Assembly: GCA_014055495.1 (NCBI GenBank)
Contig: WIAG01000004.1
Span: forward strand, 55,072-119,071
Source: Nitrospira sp. CR1.2
GTDB lineage: Bacteria; Nitrospirota; Nitrospiria; Nitrospirales; Nitrospiraceae
DNA length: 64,000 bases
Direction of reading: 5' to 3'
Shown: piece after piece, positions 53,993-63,836 of the stretch
Numbering within the stretch: position 1 is the first letter of the stretch
Layout: each line of letters begins with the position of its first letter
Made by a program: the position numbers and the translations under genes
The notes under the pieces: generated by a model
Database searches by the model: none
What the model was told of the DNA's origin: nothing
The model's input: only the letters and a program-made list of their open reading frames with translations

Positions 53993-56170
53993 TCAGGCCG
54001 CCCGCCCTCCTTGGTGCCGGTGAAGACGCGTATACATCCCGTTTCGCTTGATTAACTCGTCATGCGTGCCCTGTTCAACCAATTGTCCACGATCAACGAC
54101 ATAAATCCGATGTGCCGGCCGCACAGTGCTGAGGCGATGAGCGATGATGATGACCGTACGGCCCTTGCATATCTGGGACAGATTCCGCTGAATGATCGCT
54201 TCGGACTCATAATCCAGCGCACTGGTGGCTTCGTCGAAAATGAGGATTCGTGGATCGGCCACGAGTGCCCGCGCAATAGCAATGCGCTGCCGCTGCCCGC
54301 CGGACAACAGGCACCCGTGCTCCCCGAGTATCGTGTCGTATCCCTCAGCCAGTTCCAAAATAAATTCATGGGCGCCCGCCAACTTGGCTGCGGCAATCAC
54401 GCGGTCCATGGACAATCCCGGGTCGATCAGCGCGATGTTGTCTCGCACAGAGCGATTAAACAAAAAATTCTCCTGCAACACGACGCCAACTTGGCGACGT
54501 AGCCAGGCTGGATCGACCTGGGACAGATCGACACCATCGATCAGCACCCGACCACGTTCCGGCACATACAGCCGCTGTATCAATTTCGCAATGGTGCTCT
54601 TGCCGGACCCTGACCGTCCCACCACGCCGACAATGTGTCCCGGTTGGAGCAAGAGGGAGACCTGTTGCAGCGCAGGCGATCCGTCGGGGCGATACCGGAA
54701 CGTGACGTTGTCGAAAGCAACGGCTCCCGCGATCTGCGGCAAGGTTGTTCGATTTGGGTTGTAGGAAGGTTCCGGCGTGCTGTTCAGCACATCGCCTACC
54801 CGCTGAATCGAGACACCCACCTGCTGGAATTCCTGCCACAGATTCACCAAACGCAGCAGCGGACCGGTCACCTGACCGGACAACATGTTGAACGCGATGA
54901 GTTCCCCGATGCTCAATGCCCCGCCGATCACCTGGTACGCACCAGCCCACATCACTGCGATCGTCGTGCATTTCTGAATCAACGCCGCGATCTGCCCGGC
55001 CATCGTCATCACACTGGCAGCACGGAAGCTTGCACGAACATATCCGGCCAATTGCTCATCCCATCGCCGCTGGAGCGACGGCTCAACGGCAAGGGCTTTC
55101 ACGGTTTGTATGCCGCTGACGGCTTCTACCAAGAATGACTGGTTCTCCGCGCCGCGATTGAATTTGTCATTGAGCCGCGCTCGAATGGCCGGCGTGATCA
55201 CCACCGACAGCAATGCGTAGAGCGGGAGCGAGGCCAGCACCACCAGCGTTAAGGGTGTGCTGTAGATCCACATCACACCCACAAACACGATCGTGAAGAT
55301 GACATCCAGCACCACCGTGATTGAGTTGCTGGTCAGGAACTGGCGGATCTGCTCCAACTCACGCACGCGTGCCACCGTATCGCCGACCCGCCGAGCCTCA
55401 AAGTAGGCCAAAGGCAGCGCCAGGAGGTGCCGGAACAATTGGGCCCCCAGCCCCACATCAATACGATTGGCCGTATGCGCAAACAGATACGTGCGCAACC
55501 CGCCGAGCAGGGCATCAAAGAGAGCGAGTGCGACCATGCCGATTGCCACCACATGCAGCGTGGTGAACCCCTTATGCACCAACACTTTGTCGATGACGAT
55601 CTGCGTGAACAGCGGGGTCAGCAAGGCAAACACTTGAAGGAAGAACGACGCCAGTAAAACTTCCCCAAGCAATCGTCGATATTTGAGGATCGCCGGGATA
55701 AACCAGCTGATGTTAAAGGGCAGATCCCGCGTTGTGAGCTGTGCACGTTTGGCACACAGCAGCAAGGTGCCGTCCCACTTGGCGGAAAACTCGGATTGAG
55801 ACTGAATCACCGGCCGCTCCTTCAGCGGATCTTGAAGGAGCACCTTGTCGTCGTGCACCTTGGCTACCACCACATACTGTCCATCGGCGCCTTGAGCGAT
55901 CGCAGGCATGGGTGCGGCGCGCAACTGTTCCCACGAGGCGCTACGGAGGCAGGCTTTCAGGCCAAGATATTTAGCCGCGCGCAGGAGCTCCTGGGTGGTC
56001 AGGACTCGGCCAGACTGTCCGAATTGGTGCAGGATCTGCCCGGCATCCGCCGGCACATCATGAAACCGGGCCAGCAGCAAGAGGCACAGCAAACCAGTAT
56101 CACGAGCGGGTTTCGAGGCATGCCAGGAATCTGGCTTCAGCGTTGAGGGATCCATGCTGGGTAGACTCAC
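53993..56170 (-). CDS. HlyB-type type I secretion exporter (CLD-ABC-NBD)
   Basis: A 725-aa exporter. Residues about 20-140 are a C39-like domain that begins DTGLLCLLLLARFHD; the catalytic Cys position is absent, as in HlyB, so it should bind rather than cut its substrate. Six membrane helices follow, with RRVGDTVARVRELEQIRQFLT. The NBD has Walker A GRSGSGKSTIAKLIQR, signature LLSGGQRQRIAIARAL, Walker B ILIFDEATSALDYESE and the H-loop IIIAHRLSTV. The wording is close to E. coli HlyB throughout. The start may instead be the ATG at 56155; it follows the small gene by about 8 bp. Confidence 0.95.
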   Translation of the reverse strand: MSLPSMDPSTLKPDSWHASKPARDTGLLCLLLLARFHDVPADAGQILHQFGQSGRVLTTQELLRAAKYLGLKACLRSASWEQLRAAPMPAIAQGADGQYVVVAKVHDDKVLLQDPLKERPVIQSQSEFSAKWDGTLLLCAKRAQLTTRDLPFNISWFIPAILKYRRLLGEVLLASFFLQVFALLTPLFTQIVIDKVLVHKGFTTLHVVAIGMVALALFDALLGGLRTYLFAHTANRIDVGLGAQLFRHLLALPLAYFEARRVGDTVARVRELEQIRQFLTSNSITVVLDVIFTIVFVGVMWIYSTPLTLVVLASLPLYALLSVVITPAIRARLNDKFNRGAENQSFLVEAVSGIQTVKALAVEPSLQRRWDEQLAGYVRASFRAASVMTMAGQIAALIQKCTTIAVMWAGAYQVIGGALSIGELIAFNMLSGQVTGPLLRLVNLWQEFQQVGVSIQRVGDVLNSTPEPSYNPNRTTLPQIAGAVAFDNVTFRYRPDGSPALQQVSLLLQPGHIVGVVGRSGSGKSTIAKLIQRLYVPERGRVLIDGVDLSQVDPAWLRRQVGVVLQENFLFNRSVRDNIALIDPGLSMDRVIAAAKLAGAHEFILELAEGYDTILGEHGCLLSGGQRQRIAIARALVADPRILIFDEATSALDYESEAIIQRNLSQICKGRTVIIIAHRLSTVRPAHRIYVVDRGQLVEQGTHDELIKRNGMYTRLHRHQGGRAA

Positions 56171-56178
56171 TCGGTTGG

Positions 56179-56517
56179 CTAGGAGGTTTTGGCAGGTCGA
56201 GGTTGAAGACCCAATAGAACCTGTTGCACCTGCTGCTGTAACCGCACCAGGGTCTCAAGCGGCAATACCACCCGCGCGGCCCGCGTGCCTTCGAGAGACG
56301 TCGCTGTTGCCTCACCCTTCCGTGCGCGGTGGGCCACGGCTGCCAGCAAAGCCGGCTCCACAAATCCGAAGTCGAGATAAGCCACGCCCTGCGACACCCC
56401 CACGTGAGTCACATTCACCAGGAGCGGTTGTTTGGCCTGATCCTGCTCGTTCAGCCGCACATTGACAGGCACTCCCTGCTCACCATTCGGCTGCTGCTGA
56501 ATACGTTCCCCCATCAT
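56179..56517 (-). CDS. Small protein heading the type I secretion operon
   Basis: A 112-aa soluble protein. It contains VNVTHVGVSQGVAYLDFGFVEP and ARVVLPLETLVRLQQQVQQVL, a strand-strand-helix arrangement that recalls small DUF3467-like proteins; the family link is tentative. No signal or membrane segment. Strong AAGGAGGAG upstream supports the start at 56517 (or the next codon, also ATG). It lies 8 bp before the HlyB gene and is likely the first gene of the operon. It may be a cytoplasmic chaperone or assembly factor; this is inference. Confidence 0.75.
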   Translation of the reverse strand: MMGERIQQQPNGEQGVPVNVRLNEQDQAKQPLLVNVTHVGVSQGVAYLDFGFVEPALLAAVAHRARKGEATATSLEGTRAARVVLPLETLVRLQQQVQQVLLGLQPRPAKTS

Positions 56518-56918
56518 GCTCCTCCTTAACTCCTCCCGAATGTTGAGAATTGCGCGGCCCTCCTCATCTGCACTGTGTACCCCTCCAACCGCATTTCCTA
56601 CAGAGCCTCCGGGCACGACAGCGGCGATCCTATGTGGAGATCGTATGGCTGACCATTCCTCAGAGGGTGGGCGCAAACAGAAACTTTTGTAGGCCAGGTT
56701 CTTTACCTAGGTGGACGACTGCCTCTACGCCGTCAGTTAGGCACACAGAAGCGGCTTAGGCCTGCATGGCGTGAAGGGACCAGGGTGGTGTGCCACTTTC
56801 CGAGGCTGTACGGCTCGTTACAAACGTCGTCGCGAAGCGGCTTGGAAAGATGTGGAAACCGCCTTCATTCACACCGACAAACGGTGTAAGCTCGTACGAT
56901 CAGACCACGGAGGTAGTG
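56518..56918. other. Divergent intergenic region
   Basis: 401 bp between the type I secretion operon (minus) and the lipocalin gene (plus). It should hold both promoters. The only structure I see is a small inverted repeat, AGGT-tcttt-ACCT at 56696-56708. No gene is supported. Confidence 0.45.
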
Positions 56919-57500
56919 ATGAGGGTCTCGTTCAAGAACTGGCGCTGTGTTACCTTCTTGTCGCTGACCGTGCCCCTGTGCGCGATGGTGGCAGCCTGCG
57001 CCGGGGTAGACCGGAAAGACGCGCTCCCCACGGTACAGACCGTCGATCTCGACCGTTATACCGGCACTTGGTACGAGATCGGACGGTTACCGATGTGGTT
57101 TCAACGGCATTGCGTAGACTCGAAAGCCACCTACACTTTGCGTGCCTATGGAGCCATCGGTGTGCGGAACGAATGTGTCACCGACGCGGGAGCCCATGAC
57201 TATATCGAAGGTGTGGCACGGGTGGTTGATCCACAGACGAACGCGCGACTGACCGTCGTCTTCGATAATTTTTTTGCCCGTCTTTTCGGCTCCTCGCGTG
57301 ACGGCAACTACTGGATCCTTGCACTGGATCCAGACTATCGCACCGCCATGGTTGGAACGCCTGACCGCCGCTATCTCTGGATTCTTTCCCGCCACGCTCG
57401 ACTGGACGACGCCACCTACCAGCAGCTCGTCAAGCAGGCAAGGCAGCTCGGGTTTCCTGTCTCGACGCTCATTCGGACCCGACGAACTCCCGCGCCGTAG
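56919..57500 (+). CDS. Bacterial lipocalin (Blc-like lipoprotein)
   Basis: A 193-aa protein. A lipoprotein signal ends AMVAAC (Cys about residue 27). The lipocalin fold has the hallmark G-x-W motif DLDRYTGTWYEIGRLPMWFQR, then IEGVARVVDPQTNARLTVVF and DGNYWILALDPDYRTAMVGTPDRRYLWILSR, which is the second and third lipocalin motifs (TDY-like and the conserved Arg). Blc proteins sit in the outer membrane and carry lipids under envelope stress. The start at 56919 has GGAGGT upstream. It lies beside the RTX lipase locus and a two-component system. Confidence 0.93.
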   Translation: MRVSFKNWRCVTFLSLTVPLCAMVAACAGVDRKDALPTVQTVDLDRYTGTWYEIGRLPMWFQRHCVDSKATYTLRAYGAIGVRNECVTDAGAHDYIEGVARVVDPQTNARLTVVFDNFFARLFGSSRDGNYWILALDPDYRTAMVGTPDRRYLWILSRHARLDDATYQQLVKQARQLGFPVSTLIRTRRTPAP

Positions 57501-57555
57501 GCTCCTCGGACGTGCGAAGCTGATCAGGGACAGAACCTGGCTTGCCGCGCATCAT

Positions 57556-58311
57556 TCAGCGGCGACCTTCTCGCAACAGGGTTTCCAATCGCTGCCGCAG
57601 GGCTCCGATCTCCTTCGATTTGAAGGAGCTTCGTGTGCGCTCCATGACCTCGACAGCCTCGTCAATCGCAGCCTCATACCGATCAAGACGCGGACACTTC
57701 ATGAACGCACAGATATCCGTGGGCTCCTGAGGGTGCGACGTGCGGGATGCCTCCATGGTCCGCCCGATCAAGGCCGACAAGTGCGCAAGGTGTCCCATCG
57801 CCTGCGCCATATATTCCTGCGTACTCCACTCCAAATGCTCGGCATGCCGACCGTTTTGATGGATCGACCGGCCTAGTTGGTCGAAGATGCCGGCCACTTT
57901 GGCTGTTTCAGTGGCGGCTTCCTTCACCGCCTGCGTCATCATCCGGCGTCGAAGACCTCGCTCAACTGCTCTCTTGATCTCATCCAGCTCGACCGGTTTG
58001 ATCAAGTAATCCACGATGGCCAGTCGGAACGACTCAATCGCGGTCCCCACCGTCGGATATGCCGTGACCACCACAACCGGCACATCCGGATGACGTCTGG
58101 ACACCGTCTCTAAGAGCTCTAATTGAGCATTTCCAGGCATTCGCACATCGGTAAGCAGGAGATCGAACCCTTTCTCCAACAGGCGCTCAGCTTCCAGCGC
58201 ATCTCTGGCCGAGCTGCACGCATAGCCCGCATCGGCGAGAAGCGCCGAGGTCGTCTCCCGAAACGTTTCCTCATCATCAGCAATGAGAATGCGCCGCTGC
58301 ATAGTCGTCAT
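57556..58311 (-). CDS. Response regulator with helical, non-DNA-binding output
   Basis: A 251-aa protein. The receiver domain (residues about 6-120) has ILIADDEETF with the acidic pair, the phospho-acceptor D55 in LLLTDVRMPG, VVVTAYPT and the Lys in DYLIKPVE. The remaining 130 residues are helical, with no helix-turn-helix, sigma-54, GGDEF or phosphodiesterase motif, and include a Cys near FMKCPRL. It may act by protein contact. It overlaps the histidine kinase gene by 35 bp, so they are translated together. Start 58311 is supported by GGGAGA upstream. Confidence 0.9.
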   Translation of the reverse strand: MTTMQRRILIADDEETFRETTSALLADAGYACSSARDALEAERLLEKGFDLLLTDVRMPGNAQLELLETVSRRHPDVPVVVVTAYPTVGTAIESFRLAIVDYLIKPVELDEIKRAVERGLRRRMMTQAVKEAATETAKVAGIFDQLGRSIHQNGRHAEHLEWSTQEYMAQAMGHLAHLSALIGRTMEASRTSHPQEPTDICAFMKCPRLDRYEAAIDEAVEVMERTRSSFKSKEIGALRQRLETLLREGRR

Positions 58312-61045
58312 CTTGCTCTCCCTTTCCCATCGGGGGTGATGCACCACGTCGCTCGATACCATCGCCGGATGTCAGTGGATGCACAACGGTAAAGGTCGAG
58401 CCACAGTCAACTGTTGTCTGAATGTCGATCCTCCCTCCCATGGCCTCCACCAACCCACGAGAGACGGATAAGCCGAGCCCCAGGCCCTGCCAACTCGAAC
58501 TGCCTTTCGTCGTAAAAAATGGTTCGAAGACACGCGGCAGGATATGCGGCGGAATGCCGGTCCCCTGATCGGTCACCATCCAGCGAAGCCGGCCGTCCTC
58601 CTCGACCACGCGCAACCGGACTTCGCTATCGGGACCGGAAGCATCGATGGCGTTCTGGACAAGATTGAGCAATACCTGCAGAAGGTCGGACCGGGGTACG
58701 TCGACACGTTCCCGCACGGTCTCTACGGCCGTGCACAAACGAATACGCTTGGACGCCAACTTGTGGCCCAGCAAGGCTGTCAGATCCTGCAGAAGCCCCG
58801 CGATATCCGTCGCCTGGCGCTCATGCGCCGGCACACCCTGGTATAGGGTGTACATCTTCTTCACGATGGTGGTCAGGCGGTGGATTTCGCGATCGATGAG
58901 CTCCACGAATCGATAATGTCGATGGCCATGATCGATTCCCTGCTTCACGAGGTGGAAGGCATTGGTGATGCCGGCCAGGGGGTTGTTCACTTCATGGGCG
59001 ATGTCGGCCGCCAAATGGCCGAGCGCCGCGAGCTTCTCAGCCTGAGAGCGTTGGGATTCCAGCTCCTGAATTCTCGCGGTGCGCTCCTGCACCCGACGTT
59101 CTAATTCGCTCTGGACCTCCAGCAACGCCTGTTCGGCACGCCGGCGCGCGGTGATGTCGTGGAACGACCCCACCACACCATAGGGCTGCTCTCGTCCCGG
59201 TTCTGTTAGGGGCTGTGTATTGATGGAGACCCACCGCAGTTCCCCCGACGGCCGACGCACGCCCATCACGACCTCTGTACAAGGACGCCCGGTTCGAAGC
59301 GTCACCGACGGAGGGCGCAGGTCGTCTTCAAACGGCCTTCCATCCGGACGGATCGCCTGCCAACCAAAATCGACCGGTGTACGCCCCATGAGTTGATCAG
59401 CCGTCAGGCCGAGGATCCGTTCCGCACTAGGGTTACAAGCGATAATCCGCCCATGCGCGTCATGCACCAGCACGCCTTCAGCCAGCGCCGCGACCACCCC
59501 TCGATACCGCTCGGCAGTGTCTCGCAGCGTAACTTCGAGCCGTCGAGACTCCGTTACATCCTCAACCAGATACGAGTACCGAAACCGTCCCACAGAGCCG
59601 GCACCGATCCAGCAGACCGTCGCGGATAAGTGCAGCTTGCTCCCGGAGCAGGGGTCCCGATGCACGTAGGTAAACCGTACCGGCTGTCCGGTCGAGGTAC
59701 TCTCCTCGTAGTGCCGAATCCAAAGCTGAATGACCTCTGCAGGCACCCCCATCTCAGAGGCTCGCCGACCTTGCATCAGTTCCGGTGTCGTACCGAAAAA
59801 GGACGCCACGCGCCGATTGTCGGATAGGTGCAGGATGTCCCCGTCGACCACTTCCACGATTCCCATCATCAACACATCGCTGTCGAAAAAACTGCGCAGT
59901 GTGGACTCGCTCTGGGCCAGGGCCTGCTCGGCCTGCTTACGCGGGGTAATGTCCACATGCGACCCCGTCATCCGCCGGGGACGCCCATCCGCGTCGCGCT
60001 GCAACACCGCGACCGTGTGAATCCATCGATACGTCCCGTCTTTGTGACGCAGTCGATGCTCCAATTCATACGAGGCACGTCGACCGGAGAGGTAGTCGTC
60101 GACAAGGACCATGATGCGCGCGTGATCCTCGGGATGCAGGCGGGACTCCCACTCGCCTGGCGAATCCGAAATCTCCGTCTCCTCATAGCCCAACGTGGCT
60201 TTCCACAAGGAGGAGTAATACATCCGATTGGTTTGCAGATCCCAATCCCAGATACCCGTTTGGGTTGCGCCGACAACCAGATCCAACCGCTCTTGCGCTT
60301 CATGGCGATCCGCCTCCGCCAGCAATCGCGCGGTCATATCCGTGGCCACCCCGCCGACAGCAATGATTCGACCCGTCTCGTCGCGGAAGGGAAACTTACG
60401 GGCCACATACCAGCGGAGGCTGCCATGAACCAGTGCCGCCTCCTCGAAATTCATCGCGGTCCCGGCCGCCACAACTTCCGCATCATGTTGTCGATACGAG
60501 TCGGCAAACTCGGCGGGAAAGAAATCATGATCAGTCTTCCCGATCACCGCATCAGCCGACAGCCCCAGCAAGCCTGCAAACTGATCGCTGACCTCCAAGA
60601 ACCGACCATCGAGATCTTTGACGAAGATGATGGTGTGACTATGGGTGAGCAACGACTGTACGCGCGCGGACAGGGCATAGGCCCGGCTGCTGGATGCGGC
60701 CTGCCACTGGGCCACGATCCAGGCCGCCAGCCAGACGGCGCCAACGGAGATGCCGCAACTGATGTGTTGAGTCCCTGCCGCTCCGCCGACCGCAGCGCCA
60801 AGCCCGACAAATCCGGTTGCCGCAGTCGCCGCAACCCAGGGAGCTCGCGAGGAAGGAATCATTCCGGCAGCCAGTACGGCCAGCACGTATCCCGCGCCGC
60901 CCACAGGTGTCAGGGGAGTGACGACATTGAGCGCGGCCGTGCCGAGAAGGCTTAGCGCGCAGAGGACATGCCACGACCATGCTGTCCAGTCAGCATGAAA
61001 AGTACCTGGTCGGTACCGCCGCCAATGAGAGAGGAGACTGGTCAC
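58277..61045 (-). CDS. Membrane PAS histidine kinase
   Basis: A 922-aa sensor kinase. Residues about 18-115 hold four to five membrane segments. Four PAS-type sensor domains follow (about 128-245, 255-372, 380-500, 510-630), marked by FVKDLDGRFLEVSDQFAGLLG, GIWDWDLQTNRMYYS and VLVHDAHGRIIACNPSAERILG. A short coiled coil leads to the H-box LGHLAADIAHEVNNPLAG with the phospho-His, then N-box LLNLVQNAIDASGPDSE, G1 VTDQGTGIPPHIL and G2 GLGLGLSVSRGLVEAMGG. There is no receiver domain; the cognate regulator is the overlapping downstream gene. GTG start with GGAG upstream. The many PAS domains suggest redox, haem or small-molecule sensing, ligand unknown. Confidence 0.95.
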   Translation of the reverse strand: MTSLLSHWRRYRPGTFHADWTAWSWHVLCALSLLGTAALNVVTPLTPVGGAGYVLAVLAAGMIPSSRAPWVAATAATGFVGLGAAVGGAAGTQHISCGISVGAVWLAAWIVAQWQAASSSRAYALSARVQSLLTHSHTIIFVKDLDGRFLEVSDQFAGLLGLSADAVIGKTDHDFFPAEFADSYRQHDAEVVAAGTAMNFEEAALVHGSLRWYVARKFPFRDETGRIIAVGGVATDMTARLLAEADRHEAQERLDLVVGATQTGIWDWDLQTNRMYYSSLWKATLGYEETEISDSPGEWESRLHPEDHARIMVLVDDYLSGRRASYELEHRLRHKDGTYRWIHTVAVLQRDADGRPRRMTGSHVDITPRKQAEQALAQSESTLRSFFDSDVLMMGIVEVVDGDILHLSDNRRVASFFGTTPELMQGRRASEMGVPAEVIQLWIRHYEESTSTGQPVRFTYVHRDPCSGSKLHLSATVCWIGAGSVGRFRYSYLVEDVTESRRLEVTLRDTAERYRGVVAALAEGVLVHDAHGRIIACNPSAERILGLTADQLMGRTPVDFGWQAIRPDGRPFEDDLRPPSVTLRTGRPCTEVVMGVRRPSGELRWVSINTQPLTEPGREQPYGVVGSFHDITARRRAEQALLEVQSELERRVQERTARIQELESQRSQAEKLAALGHLAADIAHEVNNPLAGITNAFHLVKQGIDHGHRHYRFVELIDREIHRLTTIVKKMYTLYQGVPAHERQATDIAGLLQDLTALLGHKLASKRIRLCTAVETVRERVDVPRSDLLQVLLNLVQNAIDASGPDSEVRLRVVEEDGRLRWMVTDQGTGIPPHILPRVFEPFFTTKGSSSWQGLGLGLSVSRGLVEAMGGRIDIQTTVDCGSTFTVVHPLTSGDGIERRGASPPMGKGEQDDDYAAAHSHC

Positions 61046-61548
61046 ACAGACACTCCGTACGTCGTTGTCTCACAAAGACGTCGGATCATGAGGCGGGGCA
61101 CACACTGCTTCGTAGTCGAGACCCGATAGCAGACTCAGCCTACCGGCAAACCGTTAACGGGTCCTCTGCCACGACAGGCACCATCCTCCATGAAGCCGTC
61201 ATATCACCTATATTTGGTGCAGCCTGCGACATCGAAGAAACAGCCGTCCTCCGAAACAGTCTGCCAACAAGCAACCTGGAGAAGTGTGGTGTCCCCAACG
61301 GGATTTTCCAGAGGGGGATCAGAAACTTGGTTCTTTGAAATCGACGTGACGGTTTTAGCAGCTTAAGTTAGAAAAGGGCAAGCCATCGGCCATCATTGAT
61401 ATCGGTTTCGTTCACGATTGAAGGTGTCGCTTTGCCTATCACGAGACTTGACGTCCGCCATTAAATGACTCTTTTGGCGGTGGAGGTATACGACCCTATT
61501 AGCGAAGATTCCAGGTCGCCCACTACTAGCATCCGTTTCAGGGTGTAT
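61046..61548. other. Gap without supported gene
   Basis: 503 bp between the kinase and the DUF2846-like lipoprotein, noticeably more A/T-rich in its second half. I find no convincing reading frame, hairpin or tRNA. It should contain the kinase promoter. It may mark the border of the accessory segment to the right. Confidence 0.5.
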
Positions 61549-62091
61549 TTATTTCCTTATCATCCCATGATTGTCACCTGTTGTTCCATCCACATCAGAC
61601 ATGAGTCGACACTTGCTGATTTCCTCCAACGCGACTGCTTCCGGCACTTCTTCTAGAGTTAGTGTCCCACTTGGAGTGAGCATCCAAGCAAGAGGAGCGT
61701 AATCCACTTTTAGGAAATACGCTCGGTTCGGTTCCAATTTCAAGTCAATGCGGCGTTTCAATTCGTCATCCTGCAAGGTGAAGCTCTTCCTGCCTGGAGC
61801 AGTTAGATAAGGATAGTATTCTGCTCCGTGGAGTGTGGTGAGGCTGACTCCATCGACAAATACTTCCCGCGGAAAAACATTCCATCCAAACCATGGATAG
61901 TACAGATAGACGATCGATTGCTCGGGGGCCATTTCTATTGAACGCTGAAAGAGTGGGCCTGTTGCCTTGGGAAAGCAACCTACAAGCACAGTAAGTTGAA
62001 GTAGGATGATCAAGATTCCTAGCCTAAGGTTCTGTACTCTTCTGAGTGGCCATTTTAATGCCATAAAACACAGTGCTCCCTTAATTCGCAT
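61549..62091 (-). CDS. Putative lipoprotein, DUF2846-like
   Basis: A 180-aa protein with an N-terminal hydrophobic segment ending LVGC (Cys about residue 39), a probable lipobox. The mature part reads SIVYLYYPWFGWNVFPREVFVDGV, then EYYPYLTAPGRKSFTL and YFLKVDYAP, a beta-sandwich pattern like the DUF2846/PEGA-type lipoproteins. Codon use and base composition are more A/T-rich than the rest of the window, which suggests transfer. It lies 43 bp downstream of the RHS remnant on the same strand, the place where RHS immunity genes usually sit, so an immunity role is possible but unproven. Confidence 0.75.
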   Translation of the reverse strand: MRIKGALCFMALKWPLRRVQNLRLGILIILLQLTVLVGCFPKATGPLFQRSIEMAPEQSIVYLYYPWFGWNVFPREVFVDGVSLTTLHGAEYYPYLTAPGRKSFTLQDDELKRRIDLKLEPNRAYFLKVDYAPLAWMLTPSGTLTLEEVPEAVALEEISKCRLMSDVDGTTGDNHGMIRK

Positions 62092-62134
62092 ACCATTTCC
62101 GTCTTCTCTATACTTATCCTACTGAATTCTAGGT

Positions 62135-63836
62135 TCACGGCTTTCTCATCTGTTGCCGAAGTCTATCATTCTCGAGTTCGCTCCATTGTGGAGCATTCCC
62201 TCCGAACAACGTGACGAAATTGGCAACGCTGACCGCCATAGACTTTGTGATCGTAAGTTGAAGGCCACCCTCCCACCCCAGTTTAAAGTCTTGAGGAGGT
62301 CCGGTCAGTCCAAGCGCTACTCCGAGCATCGCTGTCACAGAACTGGTCGTCACTCTCCCTGCCACGCTGCGGCCCCCCGTCTGAAGCATTGTATTCACAT
62401 CCCCACGCCCGCCCCCGTACCCGATAGCTGCGCCACTTGCGGCATTCAAGATTGTCGCACCAGCCATATTAAGGCCCCCAGCATACAGAAGGGGCCCTGC
62501 GGAACCGAATGATGCAAACGAGAGCCCTCCAGAAGCAACCACTTGGTTAGACAAAGCCCCAAGGTATCCATTTAGTGCTCCACTAGCCGCTCCCAAGGCT
62601 GTCCCTACAAGCACCCCGCTACTGATGTCTCCGCCTGCCTTTGCGGCTGAAATACCGCCCAACGTTCCCACACCAATCGCCCCCACAGTTGCGGAAGCTG
62701 GTATCGCACTTACTTGAGCTCCTACTAATGGGAAAGTCACAGTTGCTCCACAGCCTCCACACGCGAAACTTGCCACGGCCGAGGCCACAACAATTTCTCC
62801 TGCCAAAGTGTACCGCCCCGTCTTGGATTGGGTCAGGACTGCCGTCCCTAACCCGGAGACGACAGCACCCAGTAGCGGATTCGTCCATGATAGCGTCCCA
62901 CCGAAGCTTTGCCCAAGCACGCCAACCACCGCCGTGCCGACATCCCCCAAGGCGCGCTGGAAGAACTTCGTGAATTTGATCTTAAAGTGCCCGGTGGGAT
63001 CGGTGTACAGAAAGGGATTGCTGCCGGCGTAGGTGTAACGATTCAGTTCTTGCGGATCGCGCGGATTCGGTACGAGGGTGTCCGCACTGAGGAACCGGGC
63101 GAGCAACGGATCATAGTACCGAGCCCCGTAATAATAGAGGTCGGTGCTGGCATCGAGTTCCTTGCCGGTGTATTTGTAGGGCACGTTGACCGCCGGCGTG
63201 ACCGGTGAGTTGTTCGTGCGGGTCGCGCCGTACGGATAGTAGGTGAGGGCTTGGACCTTTGCACCGATCTCGTCGGTTATCACGGACGACGAGCCCAAAT
63301 GGTCAGGATGGTAATAGTGAACCCCACCGCTCGGCACCAGCGTCGCGACACGTTCCGATCCCGCGAAGATCATCCGCGAGCAGCTCGTGTTCTCGCATTC
63401 ATAGAGTTGGCTGATATAGCGCGTTGTCGTGCTCCCCACGATCTTCTTCACGCGACCATTGTCGCCGTCATAGACGAACGTGGTGGTCTGTCCTCCGATC
63501 GTGATCGTGAGCGGTTTGTTTTCCAGATTGTACGTGAACGACCGGCCCGCCCCTGCAGTCATGTTCCCGTTGGCATCATAGCTGTACGTGTTGCTGCCCG
63601 CCGTGCTCACGGCATGCGGGCGCACGCTGCTTGAGCCACTGGTTGGATAGGTATAACTGCCCACCTGGGAATTGGCCGTCAGATTCCCAATTTCGTTGTA
63701 ACTGTAGGTAATCGACGCCGTCGCCCCACCGGTGCCATAGGGGCCTTCGGCCTCGGTCAGCCGGTCCAGACTGTCGTAGGTCATGGTCTGATCCCCCGCC
63801 CCACCCGCCACCATGTGATCCGCGATGGTCGTGAGG
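62135..63836 (-). pseudogene. RHS repeat protein, 3' part, interrupted by an IS21-family element
   Basis: About 565 codons remain. The frame enters as HLTTIADHMVAGGAGDQTMT, continues through YD/RHS repeats (YDSLDRLTEAEGPYG, YSYDANGNMTAG) and the RHS core YYHPDHLGSSSVITDEIGA, GKELDASTDLYYYGARYYDP and RYTYAGSNPFLYTDPTG. After that core motif, a variable C-terminal region of about 280 residues is Gly/Ala-rich and hydrophobic (for example GGRGDVNTML), as is common for polymorphic toxin tips. The reading frame runs upstream past the first ATG (63814) and is ended by a TGA lying inside the IS end at 63839, so the usual long N-terminal part is cut away. RHS proteins deliver toxic C-termini in contact-dependent competition. 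Confidence 0.88.

Noticed and set aside
59828..60955. 375-aa plus-strand open frame
   Set aside because: Antisense of the PAS histidine kinase gene, with no recognisable domain.
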